Assembly: GCF_000799565.1 (NCBI RefSeq)
Contig: NZ_JUHB01000001.1
Coordinates: 2,111,501-2,175,500, forward strand
Length of the DNA stretch: 64,000 nt
Reading direction: 5' to 3'
Source of the DNA: Cellulophaga sp. Hel_I_12
Lineage (GTDB): Bacteria > Bacteroidota > Bacteroidia > Flavobacteriales > Flavobacteriaceae
Below the pieces are notes generated by a model, which saw only the letters and a list, made by a program, of their open reading frames with translations, had not been told where the DNA came from and ran no database searches. Below, in pieces: positions 47,600 through 56,325 of this stretch. Each line of letters starts with the position of its first letter. The stretch's first letter is position 1. The translations under genes were made by a program, and so were the position numbers.

Positions 47600-48489
47600 A
47601 TCATAGAACGCTAGCTATAATAGCCGCTTTTTTTGCCACTTTAATCTATGGTTTAAACCACACGATTGCCAAAGAGGTTATGCCTACCTATGTGCAGCCT
47701 TTTGGATTTATTTTCCTTAGGGTTTCTGGTGCTGCCCTTTTATTTTGGGCCATCGCACCCTTTGCGCCCAAGCAAAAAATAGATCGTGGTGATTGGTGGC
47801 GCATCCTTGTCTGCTCCATCGCAGGTATGGTCATAAACATGCTAGCTTTTTTTAAAGGCCTACAACTGTCTACACCTATTAACAGTGCTGTTTTAGTGAC
47901 CATTACCCCGATTATTGTCGTTGTCCTATCCGCATTTTTTATCAAAGAAAAAATAACCCTATCCAAAGGCTTTGGCGTTTTGTTAGGACTAATTGGCGCG
48001 GTAACCTTAATACTTTTTGGCGCAGAATCAAGGATAGATGCACCAAATATCCCACTCGGTAACTTTTTGTTTATCGTCAATGCTACATTTTATGGTACTT
48101 ATTTAATTTTAGTTAAAAAATTAATTGAAAAATACCATCCCTTTGTGTTGTTAAAATGGTTGTTTACGATTGCTGTTATCATAAATTTTCCCATAAGTTT
48201 TTCTGAGGTAACTGCCATTGAATGGTCTGTTTTACCAGTACACATTATTGGTGCCATCTTTTTTGTTATTCTAGGAACAACCTTCGGAACCTATCTTTTA
48301 AATGCCTTTGCCTTAACACAGTTAAAGGCCTCTACAATTGGTGCATTTGTTTACCTACAACCTTTAATTGGAGTACTTTTTGCCTTATTTACAGGAAAAG
48401 ATCAATTATCTGGCATTAAGATAACTGCCATGGGACTTGTACTTTTAGGGGTTTATTTAGCCAGTAAAAGACCTAAACCAGGTGCCTAG
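47596..48489 (+). CDS. EamA/DMT-superfamily transporter
   Basis: The 297-residue inner-membrane protein has ten predicted helices in two EamA repeats (about 3-135 and 150-290). The first starts AIIAAFFATLIYGLNHTIAKEVMP and the second FLFIVNATFYGTYLILVKKL, ending GVLFALFTGKDQLSGIKITAMGLVLLGVYLASKRP. Such carriers export amino acids or metabolites; the substrate is unknown. Translation must start at the TTG at 47596, because no ATG occurs before residue 29 and starting there would delete the first helix. The TTG overlaps the ArsC-like stop (TTGA), implying coupled translation. The 3' end overlaps the convergent thioesterase by 17 bases. Confidence 0.93.
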   Translation: MNHRTLAIIAAFFATLIYGLNHTIAKEVMPTYVQPFGFIFLRVSGAALLFWAIAPFAPKQKIDRGDWWRILVCSIAGMVINMLAFFKGLQLSTPINSAVLVTITPIIVVVLSAFFIKEKITLSKGFGVLLGLIGAVTLILFGAESRIDAPNIPLGNFLFIVNATFYGTYLILVKKLIEKYHPFVLLKWLFTIAVIINFPISFSEVTAIEWSVLPVHIIGAIFFVILGTTFGTYLLNAFALTQLKASTIGAFVYLQPLIGVLFALFTGKDQLSGIKITAMGLVLLGVYLASKRPKPGA

Positions 48490-48949
48490 GTTTTTTTGAG
48501 AACTTACGGGTGTCTTCTTTTGTTAACATCCTAAAATTTTCTCCTTTTTTAATACTGCTTAAACTCTTGAGAAAGTCGCCCTTGAGTCCTGTTAAATTCC
48601 TAGTATTTAAATCCATCCAAGCGCCCATCATTTCACAATGGGCAAAATTGTTTCCTTGATAATCATATAAATTATGATGAAATTCAAAAAATTTACCATC
48701 CTCACTCATCCCCATAATCTCCAAAGAAACTCGTACTGGTTTCCCTAGAAAAGCCTCTTTAAAATAATAGATATGTTCGTAAAAGACTACTGGTCCTAGT
48801 TGATGTTCTGCTAAAGCCTTTTGGCTAAAACCTAGTTCCATTAAAAATGACATTCGCGTATGACCCATAAAATTAAGGTATGCCGAATTGGCCAAATGGC
48901 GATTTGCATCAATATCACTCCAACGAATTTCAAATTCTTTAAAATACAT
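48473..48949 (-). CDS. Acyl-CoA thioesterase (4HBT hot-dog family)
   Basis: The 158-residue single hot-dog protein has the catalytic-loop pattern RWSDIDANRHLANSAYLNFMGHTRMSFLMELG, in which the Asp of SDIDAN-HLAN aligns with the 4HBT active-site aspartate. It hydrolyses acyl-CoA thioesters; chain length is unknown. The frame continues upstream to an ATG at 48994, but an exact minus-strand -7 element lies at 48983-48990 between the two ATGs and the homologous N-terminus begins at MYFKEFEIRWSD, so 48949 is the start. It diverges from the nitronate monooxygenase gene. Confidence 0.92.
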   Translation of the reverse strand: MYFKEFEIRWSDIDANRHLANSAYLNFMGHTRMSFLMELGFSQKALAEHQLGPVVFYEHIYYFKEAFLGKPVRVSLEIMGMSEDGKFFEFHHNLYDYQGNNFAHCEMMGAWMDLNTRNLTGLKGDFLKSLSSIKKGENFRMLTKEDTRKFSKKPRHLV

Positions 48950-48982
48950 AGTATAATTTTTAGTATGCGTGCATAATAATCC

Positions 48983-48990
48983 CAAAAATA
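48983..48990 (-). promoter_or_regulatory. Candidate -7 element of the thioesterase gene
   Basis: Minus-strand TATTTTTG, exact TANNTTTG match, 33 bases before the ATG at 48949. It decides against the longer upstream start. Confidence 0.45.
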
Positions 48991-48993
48991 CCA

Positions 48994-49001
48994 TAGTTTT
49001 G
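48994..49001 (+). promoter_or_regulatory. Candidate -7 element of the nitronate monooxygenase gene
   Basis: Plus-strand TAGTTTTG, exact TANNTTTG match, only four bases from the opposing thioesterase -7 element. It gives a leader of roughly 85-90 bases that contains three AAATGGC/GCCATTT arms. Confidence 0.35.
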
Positions 49002-49027
49002 ATACATCAAGTGAAATTGTCTTAAAA

Positions 49028-49075
49028 AAAATGGCGTCAGTCTGGCCTTAAATGGCTTGAAAAGCATGCCATTTT
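49028..49075 (+). repeat. AAATGGC repeats with matching GCCATTT in the leader
   Basis: AAAATGGC (49028-49035) and AAATGGC (49050-49056) can each pair with GCCATTTT (49068-49075), giving two mutually exclusive hairpins in the 5' leader 20 bases before the nitronate monooxygenase ATG. No T-run follows, so it is not a plain terminator. Confidence 0.35.
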
Positions 49076-49094
49076 CTAACATAAAAAACATACT

Positions 49095-50069
49095 ATGTCT
49101 CAAAAAGCAAGCTTTATTAACGCGTTATCACTTCCAGTAGTGGCAGCACCAATGTTCTTAATTTCTGGTCCAGAGCTAGTTATCGAGTGTTGCAAAAACG
49201 GAATTGTTGGTACTTTTCCTGCACTAAACCAACGTACAAGTGAGGGTTTTGAAGAATGGTTGGTTCAAATAAAAACCACATTAGCCACATTTGAAAAAGA
49301 GACAGGAAAAAAAGCAGCCCCTTTTGGAGTTAATTTAATTGTGCATCAAACAAACCCAAGATTAGAGGCGGATCTAAAATTGTGTATAAAACATAAAGTG
49401 CCTTTAATTATTACCTCTTTGGGTGCTGTTTCTCAAGTTGTGGATGCCATTCATAGTTACGGAGGCTTAGTTTTTCATGATATCATTAAAAAAAGGCATG
49501 CGGAAAAAGCCGCAGAGGCTGGTGTTGACGGATTAATTTTGGTAGCTGCTGGAGCAGGCGGACATGCAGGCACAATAAACCCTATGACCTTAGTGGCAGA
49601 GATTAAAAAATTCTATCATAAAACCGTACTGCTCTCTGGTTGTATTAGCACAGGAAGAGATATCGCTTCGGCTGTACAAATGGGTGCAGACCTTGCCTAC
49701 ATGGGTACACGATTTATAAACACAAATGAAAGTAAGGCTACTGACGAATATCGAAATATGATTATCAAGGCTGGCGCAAGCGATATTGTGTATACCGCAT
49801 CTATTTCAGGGGTGCACGCAAACTTTTTAGCTGCTAGTTTAATGGCCGCCGGGATCACAGCGGAAGATCTAAAGAAAGATGTAAAAATAGATTTTGGTAA
49901 AGAATTAGATACCGAAGCCAAAGCATGGAAAACTATTTGGTCAGCAGGGCAAGGCGTTGCAACTATTGACAATAGTATTTCGGTTACGGAGTTAGTTACT
50001 AGTTTAAAAGCTGAGTTTAAAACGGCTATTGAAGAGCAAGCCAAAGTGTTAAATACATTTCCGAAATAA
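49095..50069 (+). CDS. Nitronate monooxygenase family flavoprotein
   Basis: The 324-residue FMN-dependent TIM-barrel enzyme of the NPD family oxidises alkyl nitronates such as propionate 3-nitronate to the carbonyl and nitrite. The PVVAAPMFLISGPELVIECCKNG N-terminus, APFGVNLIVHQTNPR, the FMN/active-site stretch VDGLILVAAGAGGHAGTINP and the phosphate loop SGCISTGRDIASAVQMGADLAYMGTRF are all present. FMN contacts are expected at the last two. It is followed directly by the YheT-like hydrolase, whose ATG begins at the base after the TAA, so the two are translated from one mRNA. Confidence 0.93.
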   Translation: MSQKASFINALSLPVVAAPMFLISGPELVIECCKNGIVGTFPALNQRTSEGFEEWLVQIKTTLATFEKETGKKAAPFGVNLIVHQTNPRLEADLKLCIKHKVPLIITSLGAVSQVVDAIHSYGGLVFHDIIKKRHAEKAAEAGVDGLILVAAGAGGHAGTINPMTLVAEIKKFYHKTVLLSGCISTGRDIASAVQMGADLAYMGTRFINTNESKATDEYRNMIIKAGASDIVYTASISGVHANFLAASLMAAGITAEDLKKDVKIDFGKELDTEAKAWKTIWSAGQGVATIDNSISVTELVTSLKAEFKTAIEEQAKVLNTFPK

Positions 50070-51041
50070 ATGCCACTTATTGCATCAAAATATAAACCTC
50101 CTCTTTTATTTAAAAATGGACATTTAAGTACCATTTATGCTGGTGTTTTCCGAAAGGTTGATGCCCTTGTTCAAAAAAGGGAGCGAATTACCTTACCAGA
50201 TTCTGATTTTCTTGATTTAGATTGGAGTTTTGGAAATCTGCCATCGAAAAAAGTAACTATTATTTTACATGGTTTAGAAGGCAACGCACAACGCCCTTAT
50301 ATTGCAGGAAGCGCCAAACAGTTTAATCTTCATAATATTGATGTTTGTGCTGTTAATTTTAGAGGATGTAGTGGCGAAGCTAATCGTTTGTTTAGATCCT
50401 ACCATTCTGGAGCTACAGAGGATTTAGAAGCCGTTATTCAACACATTTTAAAGACCAAAGATTATCAAGAAATTTACTTACATGGATTTAGTTTAGGTGG
50501 AAATTTAGCATTAAAATACCTAGGTGAACGCCAAATACTCCACCCAGCAATAAAAGGCGCTGTTGCTGTTTCAGTTCCTTGTGATTTGCATGATTCCTTA
50601 CAACAGTTGTTACTTCCTAAAAATGCACTTTATGCCCATCGATTTAAAAAGCGTTTACTCGAAAAATTACATATAAAACAAGAATTATTTCCAGATAAAA
50701 TTTCAATTACCGACATTTCAAAAATTAAGAATTTAAAAGATTTTGACGATGTTTATACGAGTCGAGCACATGGTTTTAAAAATGCTTTAGATTATTATAC
50801 CAAGGCTAGTTGTTTGCCATTTTTGAAAAATATTAGTATTCCAACGCTTATCATCAACAGTAAAAACGATTCCTTTCTGGGTAAAGAATGTTATCCGTAC
50901 AAGGAAGCAGCCGAAAATGACCATTTATTTTTAGAAATTCCTAAGTATGGCGGTCACGTTGGATTTTTTGGAAAAGACAATACAAGTTATACCGAAAAAA
51001 GAGCTGTAAATTTTTTATTTGAGCGCAACTTAAAGCACTAG
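50070..51041 (+). CDS. YheT-family alpha/beta hydrolase
   Basis: The 323-residue serine hydrolase of the YheT/ABHD1 group has catalytic Ser141 (LHGFSLGGNLALKY), Asp267 (NSKNDSFLGKECYP) and His296 (YGGHVGFF). The oxyanion region LHGLEGNAQRPYI and the VNFRGCSGEANRLFRSYHSG motif are typical of the family. Predicted to act on esters or acyl-lipids; the substrate is unknown. No signal peptide. The start codon abuts the nitronate monooxygenase stop. The cytochrome gene follows after 38 bases, possibly in the same transcript. Confidence 0.92.
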   Translation: MPLIASKYKPPLLFKNGHLSTIYAGVFRKVDALVQKRERITLPDSDFLDLDWSFGNLPSKKVTIILHGLEGNAQRPYIAGSAKQFNLHNIDVCAVNFRGCSGEANRLFRSYHSGATEDLEAVIQHILKTKDYQEIYLHGFSLGGNLALKYLGERQILHPAIKGAVAVSVPCDLHDSLQQLLLPKNALYAHRFKKRLLEKLHIKQELFPDKISITDISKIKNLKDFDDVYTSRAHGFKNALDYYTKASCLPFLKNISIPTLIINSKNDSFLGKECYPYKEAAENDHLFLEIPKYGGHVGFFGKDNTSYTEKRAVNFLFERNLKH

Positions 51042-51079
51042 AATTCGTATCTTAGTACTTTAACAAAAGATTGGATAGC

Positions 51080-51562
51080 ATGAAAAAAATAATTGGAATT
51101 TTAAGTCTCAGCTTATTATTGGCAAGTTGTGGTGAAAAAAAAGAAGAGAAAAAAGCAGGTTTTGAAATGAACCGTGCCAAAACTGAAAAGAAGGCAACTG
51201 TTGAGACTAAGGTTGATGTTCCTGTGGACATGGACAATCAAGGTGTTGGTCCGTATAAAAACATTGAGTTTCCTACTACTATTGATGCTGATTTAGCAGC
51301 AAAAGGTGAAATTAAATACAATGCCGTCTGTACCGCTTGCCACATGCCAGAAAAACGCATGATTGGTCCGGCATTAGCTGGAGTTTACGAAAGAAGAAGT
51401 GCTGCTTGGGTAATGAATATGTTGAAAAATCCGGATGAAATGCTAAAAGAAGATCCGATTGCGAAGGCATTATTAAAAGAGTATAACAACGCCATTATGC
51501 TCAATAACAACTTAACAGACGATGAAACAAGAGCTGTTGCGGAGTATTTGAGAACACTATAA
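51080..51562 (+). CDS. Lipoprotein c-type cytochrome (class I)
   Basis: The 160-residue lipoprotein (Cys17 in LLLASC) has a charged, Lys/Glu-rich linker (about 18-65) that tethers a single class I cytochrome c domain (about 70-160). The heme site is Cys84-x2-Cys87-His88 (VCTACHMPEKRMIGPALAGVY). A downstream Met in NAIMLNNNLTDDE is a plausible axial ligand. It is periplasm-facing and probably an electron carrier to a terminal oxidase or a dehydrogenase partner not in this window. The frame is open from a TTG at 51071, but the ATG at 51080 begins the lipoprotein signal. A terminator follows. Confidence 0.93.
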   Translation: MKKIIGILSLSLLLASCGEKKEEKKAGFEMNRAKTEKKATVETKVDVPVDMDNQGVGPYKNIEFPTTIDADLAAKGEIKYNAVCTACHMPEKRMIGPALAGVYERRSAAWVMNMLKNPDEMLKEDPIAKALLKEYNNAIMLNNNLTDDETRAVAEYLRTL

Positions 51563-51583
51563 ATAGGGCAACAATTTAGTTTT

Positions 51584-51608
51584 AAAACCGCTTTCAAGGC
51601 GGTTTTTT
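51584..51608 (+). terminator. Rho-independent terminator of the cytochrome gene
   Basis: AAAACCGCTT / AGGCGGTTTT with a TCA loop and a T6 tail, 22 bases past the stop. Confidence 0.9.
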
Positions 51609-51815
51609 GTTTTTATTAAAGTTAGCGTCCAAGATTTTGTACCCTAAAAGCGTTTTATTTTAATTCTTGAAAAAATAGGCTGTAGACCTCAGTAGTAGTT
51701 TTTGTTTCTTTACCCGTAGCGTTTTTTATAAAATCTAGTACGCCATCCTAGTTCTAAAGTAACCAAAAGCTGAGCTGAAATTATTTAAAAGTAAGGTGAG
51801 TCTAAATCACTTTCA

Positions 51816-53396
51816 CTACTTGAACCTATCCGCAACGACCTTATAGGTTGGATCTTCTAAAACATTGACATCAATAATGGCATCCGCATTTTCTAAGAGC
51901 TTTAAACAATCCTTACTTAAGTGCTTTAAATGCACCTTTTTATTGACTTTTCTGTAACGTTCGGTGAGTTTATTCAGGGCTTCAATACCAGACATATCTG
52001 CTACTCTGCTCTCTCTAAAATCAATAATTATTTCTTCTGGATCGTTAGGAACATCGAACTTTTCCGTAAACGCCGTGGTAGAACCAAAAAATAATGGCCC
52101 GTAAATTTCGTAAGTTTTAACACCGTTAGCATCTACACTTTTACGAGCGCGAATGCGTTTTGCATTTTCCCACGAATACATTAAGGCTGATATAATTACC
52201 CCTAACAAAACCGCGATAGCTAAGTTGTGCGTAATAGCGGTTATTAAGGTAACCAGTACCATCACAATAACATCAGAATTAGGCATTTTTTTAAATGTTT
52301 TAAAACTCGCCCATTCAAAAGTGCCAATGGCCACCATAAACATTAAACCTACTAAGGCCGCCATCGGTAATCGCTCTATTAAACTTGAACCAAACATGAT
52401 AAATACCAATAACATGACCGCAGCTGTAATTCCTGATAAACGCGCTCTTGCTCCAGAGGAGGTATTGATTAAACTTTGACCAATCATGGCACAACCACCC
52501 ATTCCTGATAAAAAACCTGAAAGTATATTGGCCGAACCCTGTGCTACACATTCTTTATTACCGCTACCGCGTGTATCTGTAATTTCATCAATTATATTCA
52601 GTGTCAATAAACTTTCAATAAGCCCTACACCCGCAACGATAGCCGCAAAGGGAAAAATTATTTTAAACGATTCAAAAGTCAAAGGAATATTTGGAATAGA
52701 AAGTGGTGGAAAACCACCTTTGATGGTTTGCCCTTCTTTCATAATTCCTGCCACGGTTAAAGTATCGATATTAAAGCCAATCACTAAGGCCGAAACTATC
52801 ACAATGGCTACTAAAGTTGACGGAACCGCCTTTGTTAGCTTTGGCAATCCCCAAATAATAGCCATGGTAACAATGGTAAGTCCTAACATCATGAAAAATG
52901 ATGGCCATGGCAATAAATCTGTGGTATCTTTTATATAAAAATTAGGGAATTGTGCCATAAAAATAATAATCGCCAACCCATTCACAAAGCCGAACATTAC
53001 CGGATGTGGTACTAGCCGTATAAATTTACCCAAACGCAAAACACCTGCTAAAATTTGTAAAACCCCAGCTATAATAACGGTCGCAAATACATAATTTAAA
53101 ATAGTTTCAGGAGTGATGCCCGGAAAGTTTCGTTTTAATTCTAAAATTAAACCTATAAAAATTACAGCTACCGCGCCAGTCGCACCAGATATCATCCCTG
53201 GACGACCACCAAATATCGAGGTGATTAAGGCCAGAACAAAGGCTGCGTAAAGACCTGTTAAAGGAGAAAAACCCGGTATTAATGCAAAAGCAATAGCCTC
53301 GGGAACTAAGGCCAAAGCTACCGTTAAGCCCGAAAGGATTTCGGTTTTATAATCTACTTTTTGTTTAAAATCGAATAAATTAAGGAGCTTTTTCAC
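51816..53396 (-). CDS. SulP family inorganic anion transporter
   Basis: The 526-residue inner-membrane protein has a SLC26/SulP core (about 10-400) and a C-terminal STAS domain (about 410-520, ADMSGIEALNKLTERYRKV). The signature near the N-terminus is GLTVALALVPEAIAFALIPGFSPLTGLYAAFV, and the central FLSGMGGCAMIGQSLINTSSGARARLSG is the SulP substrate region. It transports sulfate, bicarbonate or other anions; the bicarbonate type is common in marine Bacteroidota, but substrate cannot be read. The start is a GTG at 53394-53396; the nearby ATG at 53396-53398 is out of frame. An exact -7 element lies 18 bases upstream. Confidence 0.96.
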   Translation of the reverse strand: MKKLLNLFDFKQKVDYKTEILSGLTVALALVPEAIAFALIPGFSPLTGLYAAFVLALITSIFGGRPGMISGATGAVAVIFIGLILELKRNFPGITPETILNYVFATVIIAGVLQILAGVLRLGKFIRLVPHPVMFGFVNGLAIIIFMAQFPNFYIKDTTDLLPWPSFFMMLGLTIVTMAIIWGLPKLTKAVPSTLVAIVIVSALVIGFNIDTLTVAGIMKEGQTIKGGFPPLSIPNIPLTFESFKIIFPFAAIVAGVGLIESLLTLNIIDEITDTRGSGNKECVAQGSANILSGFLSGMGGCAMIGQSLINTSSGARARLSGITAAVMLLVFIMFGSSLIERLPMAALVGLMFMVAIGTFEWASFKTFKKMPNSDVIVMVLVTLITAITHNLAIAVLLGVIISALMYSWENAKRIRARKSVDANGVKTYEIYGPLFFGSTTAFTEKFDVPNDPEEIIIDFRESRVADMSGIEALNKLTERYRKVNKKVHLKHLSKDCLKLLENADAIIDVNVLEDPTYKVVADRFK

Positions 53397-53414
53397 ATGA
53401 TTATTTTAAGCGCG

Positions 53415-53422
53415 CAAAAGTA
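53415..53422 (-). promoter_or_regulatory. Candidate -7 element of the SulP transporter gene
   Basis: Minus-strand TACTTTTG, exact TANNTTTG match, 18 bases before the GTG start. Confidence 0.45.
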
Positions 53423-53618
53423 CGTTTTATTATTTTTATAAGCTGATTGCTTTACATTATTCCATATATCCTAATGTTAAGGATGAATAAAAAGAATATA
53501 AAATGTTTATCCCTACATAATTAGAGTATTTACAATAAGTATGCATTTAAGAGAAAAATTTATTGGTTAAGGCACTTCTAAATCTCACTTATACTGTAAT
53601 TTCGCGAAAATTATAAAC

Positions 53619-54008
53619 ATGAAAATAAAAACTTTACTACTTATTAGTACGCTATTCCTATGTACCATTACGTCATGTTCACCCCGAATGGTAGGCACAT
53701 GGAAGGTTACAAAATTTGAAACGATTAGCCCTGGAGAACAAAATGTAACACTGCAAAATATAGGTACGATAACATTTAAAGGGAATAATAAAGGTGAAAA
53801 AGAATTGAACTATGAGGTCATGGGAATTAAGCGAAATGACGTACAACCATTTACTTGGAACACGGCTGAAAACTATATTACGATAGACAGCAAAGATTCT
53901 GAAGTTGCAAAAACCTGGATTTTTATTGAAAACAAAAAAAAGCGACAAGTTTGGAAATCTACAGATGGTGGTAAAAAAATTCAAAGTCTCGTATTAGAAA
54001 AAAAATAG
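53619..54008 (+). CDS. Small lipocalin-like lipoprotein
   Basis: The 129-residue lipoprotein has its lipidated Cys near residue 20 (CTITSCSPRMVGTWKV). The mature part opens with MVGTWKVTKFE, the G-x-W signature found at the start of bacterial lipocalin-like domains, followed by eight or so short strands ending QSLVLEKK. A ligand is unknown. TAATTTCG, one mismatch from the -7 consensus, lies 15 bases upstream. It diverges from the SulP gene and is convergent with the two-domain lipoprotein gene. Confidence 0.75.
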   Translation: MKIKTLLLISTLFLCTITSCSPRMVGTWKVTKFETISPGEQNVTLQNIGTITFKGNNKGEKELNYEVMGIKRNDVQPFTWNTAENYITIDSKDSEVAKTWIFIENKKKRQVWKSTDGGKKIQSLVLEKK

Positions 54009-54154
54009 TAAACCTTACTTACCAAATAAGTAACCAAAGCGAGCTGCATCCCTATTTCATAAAAAATACAATAAGTAGAGGCTAAAATGGGTAACGTTTG
54101 TTTAACTAAAATAGTTGATATTATTTGACACATTCACTAGCCCTAGACATTTAC

Positions 54155-54191
54155 AAAAAAACCGTTGCAAGTTTTGAACTTTGCAACGGTT
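54155..54191 (-). terminator. Rho-independent terminator of the two-domain lipoprotein gene
   Basis: AACCGTTGCAA / TTGCAACGGTT (11 bp), with an inner GTT/AAC pair around TTG. Seven Ts follow on the minus strand, 28 bases past the stop. It may also serve the plus-strand lipocalin-like gene. Confidence 0.9.
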
Positions 54192-54218
54192 ACTTTTTAA
54201 ACTGGAAAACTTCCTGTT

Positions 54219-55139
54219 TTATTTTTTCTGTCGTATAACGTTCATTATAGGGTTTTTAACCTTTATTCTCTTTTTAGATGATGATGCACCATCAGATTTT
54301 AAATATTGTATGTATCCCCTACCTTTAAATTCATAGGTAGTTCCGCTATTTGGGTGATACAATTCTACCGTGCTATCATTAATCACATACAACTCAAAAT
54401 AATCGTCTCCGATAAAATCATAACTCAATGTTATGGTTTTTAGTGAAGCATCATTAGCTACATCAAATACTTGATAATCACCTTCAAAATCCCACTGTAA
54501 ATTGTTTATTCCAGTTCCCGGTGAATCAATCGATGATCTAAAGAAATCGCCATTATCACCTGATAAAAATTGTAGGTAGTTTTCACTATCAAAATCGTTT
54601 ATAGCCCCAATTTTGCTGGTATAGACTTTTTCCCAAACCGTATACTCTTGCAAAAAATATTGAATGTTGTCATAAAAAAGCATATCATAATCAAAATTAC
54701 TTCTGCTAAATCCTTTTAGATAGTAGGAGGTATTTGAGCTGCTATCAAATAATTCTATGGTGCGATTATTTATTACAAAAACCTCTAACATCCAAACTCC
54801 GTCTACATCATGCCTAATTTCTACTGCGCCTCTTATGGGGGTATAGATTCCGGCATCGATACCAAAACCATTTCCATTTTTTCCTATTCCAGCAATATTG
54901 TTATTAGCGAATAAAGTACCTCGATCAAAAGTTACTGTAAAGGCACGTTGTAAAAACGGCACCTCTCCGTTTCCTTTGGTGGCATTAATGTCGACATACC
55001 ATAATTCATGTGCGCTTAATACTTGATCCACAGAAAAAGCAGGTTCATCAAAAAACTCATCGCTTACCAAAACCTCAGTGTAACAAGATGAAGCTAATAA
55101 TCCTATAAAAAGAAATCCGAATAGTAATCTTGTTTTCAT
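54219..55139 (-). CDS. Lipoprotein with two related beta domains, function unknown
   Basis: The 306-residue lipoprotein (Cys19 in LLASSC) shows internal repetition. Segment one (about 105-140) reads VFVINNRTIELFDSSSNTSYYLKG and segment two (about 245-275) reads LYVINDSTVELYHPNSGTTYEFKG. Both are beta-hairpins with the same N-T/S-V/I-E-L pattern, so each half is a small beta domain. The N-terminal half includes SAHELWYVDINATKGNGEVPFLQRAFTVTF. No enzyme motif is seen. I recognise it only as a conserved-looking flavobacterial envelope lipoprotein. It has its own -7 element and terminator. Confidence 0.75.
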   Translation of the reverse strand: MKTRLLFGFLFIGLLASSCYTEVLVSDEFFDEPAFSVDQVLSAHELWYVDINATKGNGEVPFLQRAFTVTFDRGTLFANNNIAGIGKNGNGFGIDAGIYTPIRGAVEIRHDVDGVWMLEVFVINNRTIELFDSSSNTSYYLKGFSRSNFDYDMLFYDNIQYFLQEYTVWEKVYTSKIGAINDFDSENYLQFLSGDNGDFFRSSIDSPGTGINNLQWDFEGDYQVFDVANDASLKTITLSYDFIGDDYFELYVINDSTVELYHPNSGTTYEFKGRGYIQYLKSDGASSSKKRIKVKNPIMNVIRQKK

Positions 55140-55184
55140 AATTAAAAAGTTTAAAGTTCATTTAATAGCAAACAATTCTCGTGC

Positions 55185-55192
55185 CAAAATTA
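55185..55192 (-). promoter_or_regulatory. Candidate -7 element of the two-domain lipoprotein gene
   Basis: Minus-strand TAATTTTG, exact TANNTTTG match, 45 bases before the ATG. Confidence 0.4.
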
Positions 55193-55236
55193 TTAATTTA
55201 TTGACTATCAGTATTTTACGATAAATATATTTTAGC

Positions 55237-55244
55237 TAATTTTG
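55237..55244 (+). promoter_or_regulatory. Candidate -7 element of gpsA
   Basis: TAATTTTG, exact TANNTTTG match, 45 bases before the ATG. A TTG occurs at 55201-55203 but at 33-base spacing, too far for a standard -33. Confidence 0.4.
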
Positions 55245-55289
55245 TATGATTAAAGTTAATTTTACTTTTTTTTGTAATACCCTTGAAGT

Positions 55290-56291
55290 ATGAATAGAGC
55301 TACGAAATTTGCTGTTTTAGGAGGAGGAAGTTGGGCAACCGCCATTGTAAAAATGTTAACAGAAAACGTAGATACTGTTCATTGGTTTATGCGAAATGCA
55401 GATGCCATTGAACATATTAGAACCCAGGGACATAACCCAAACTATTTAAGTTCTGTAGAGTTTAACACCAAGCAATTGATCTTAACAGATGATATTAATA
55501 CCGCTGTAACCGAGGCTGATATTTTAATTTTTGTAATTCCGTCTGCATTTTTAGAAATAGAACTTAAAAACTTAAGCGCTTCTTTAAAAGACAAAACCAT
55601 TTTCTCTGCCATTAAAGGAATTGTGCCTGAAACAGGACGTATTGTAGGCGAACATTTTCACGAAAAATATGCCATTCCCTTTGAAAATATCGGTGTTATT
55701 ACAGGTCCTTGTCACGCCGAAGAAGTTGCACTAGAACGTTTATCGTACTTAACCATAGCTTGTGCTGAAACCAAAAAAGCAGAAATAGTTGCCGAACATT
55801 TAAGTTGCGAGTATATAAAAACAAAGATTTCGGATGATATTATCGGCACCGAATACGCTGCCATGTTAAAAAACATTTACGCTATTGCTGCTGGAATTGC
55901 TCACGGCTTGGGTTATGGCGATAATTTTCAAAGTGTACTGATGAGTAACGCCATTCGCGAAATGAAACGCTATATAAAACGCGTACATAAAATGAAGCGT
56001 AATATTAATAATTCTGCCTATTTAGGTGATTTATTAGTTACGGGCTACTCGGTTTTTAGCCGTAATAGAATGTTCGGAAATATGATTGGCAAAGGCTACA
56101 CCGTAAAAAGTGCCATGATGGAAATGAAAATGGTTGCCGAAGGCTATTATGCGACCAAAAGTGCCTATGAAATTAATGCACAGCGCAAAAAGAAATCTAA
56201 AACTCCAATTTTAGATGCTGTATATCAGGTGTTATACAATGAAAAAAATGCTAAAAAGGTATTTAAAGCATTAACAGAGGAATTAGATTAG
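55290..56291 (+). CDS. gpsA: NAD(P)H-dependent glycerol-3-phosphate dehydrogenase
   Basis: Reduces dihydroxyacetone phosphate to sn-glycerol-3-phosphate for phospholipid synthesis; cytoplasmic. At 333 residues it is the usual length. The NAD-binding loop is VLGGGSWATAIV near residue 10. The ITGPCHAEEVALERLSYLTIA segment follows, and the catalytic lysine is in EYAAMLKNIYAIAAGIAHGLGYGDN, the GpsA signature. The substrate loop NSAYLGDLLVTGYSVFSRNRMFGNMIGKG is present. It is convergent with the AlkB-like gene and has its own likely promoter. Confidence 0.97.
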   Translation: MNRATKFAVLGGGSWATAIVKMLTENVDTVHWFMRNADAIEHIRTQGHNPNYLSSVEFNTKQLILTDDINTAVTEADILIFVIPSAFLEIELKNLSASLKDKTIFSAIKGIVPETGRIVGEHFHEKYAIPFENIGVITGPCHAEEVALERLSYLTIACAETKKAEIVAEHLSCEYIKTKISDDIIGTEYAAMLKNIYAIAAGIAHGLGYGDNFQSVLMSNAIREMKRYIKRVHKMKRNINNSAYLGDLLVTGYSVFSRNRMFGNMIGKGYTVKSAMMEMKMVAEGYYATKSAYEINAQRKKKSKTPILDAVYQVLYNEKNAKKVFKALTEELD

Positions 56292-56325
56292 GAGACACTA
56301 TTTTTTTCTATACTTAAGTAGCTAA

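Noticed and set aside
48950..48994. Upstream ATG for the thioesterase
   Set aside because: An exact -7 element lies between the two ATGs, so the longer form would not be on the mRNA, and its extra residues lack homology.
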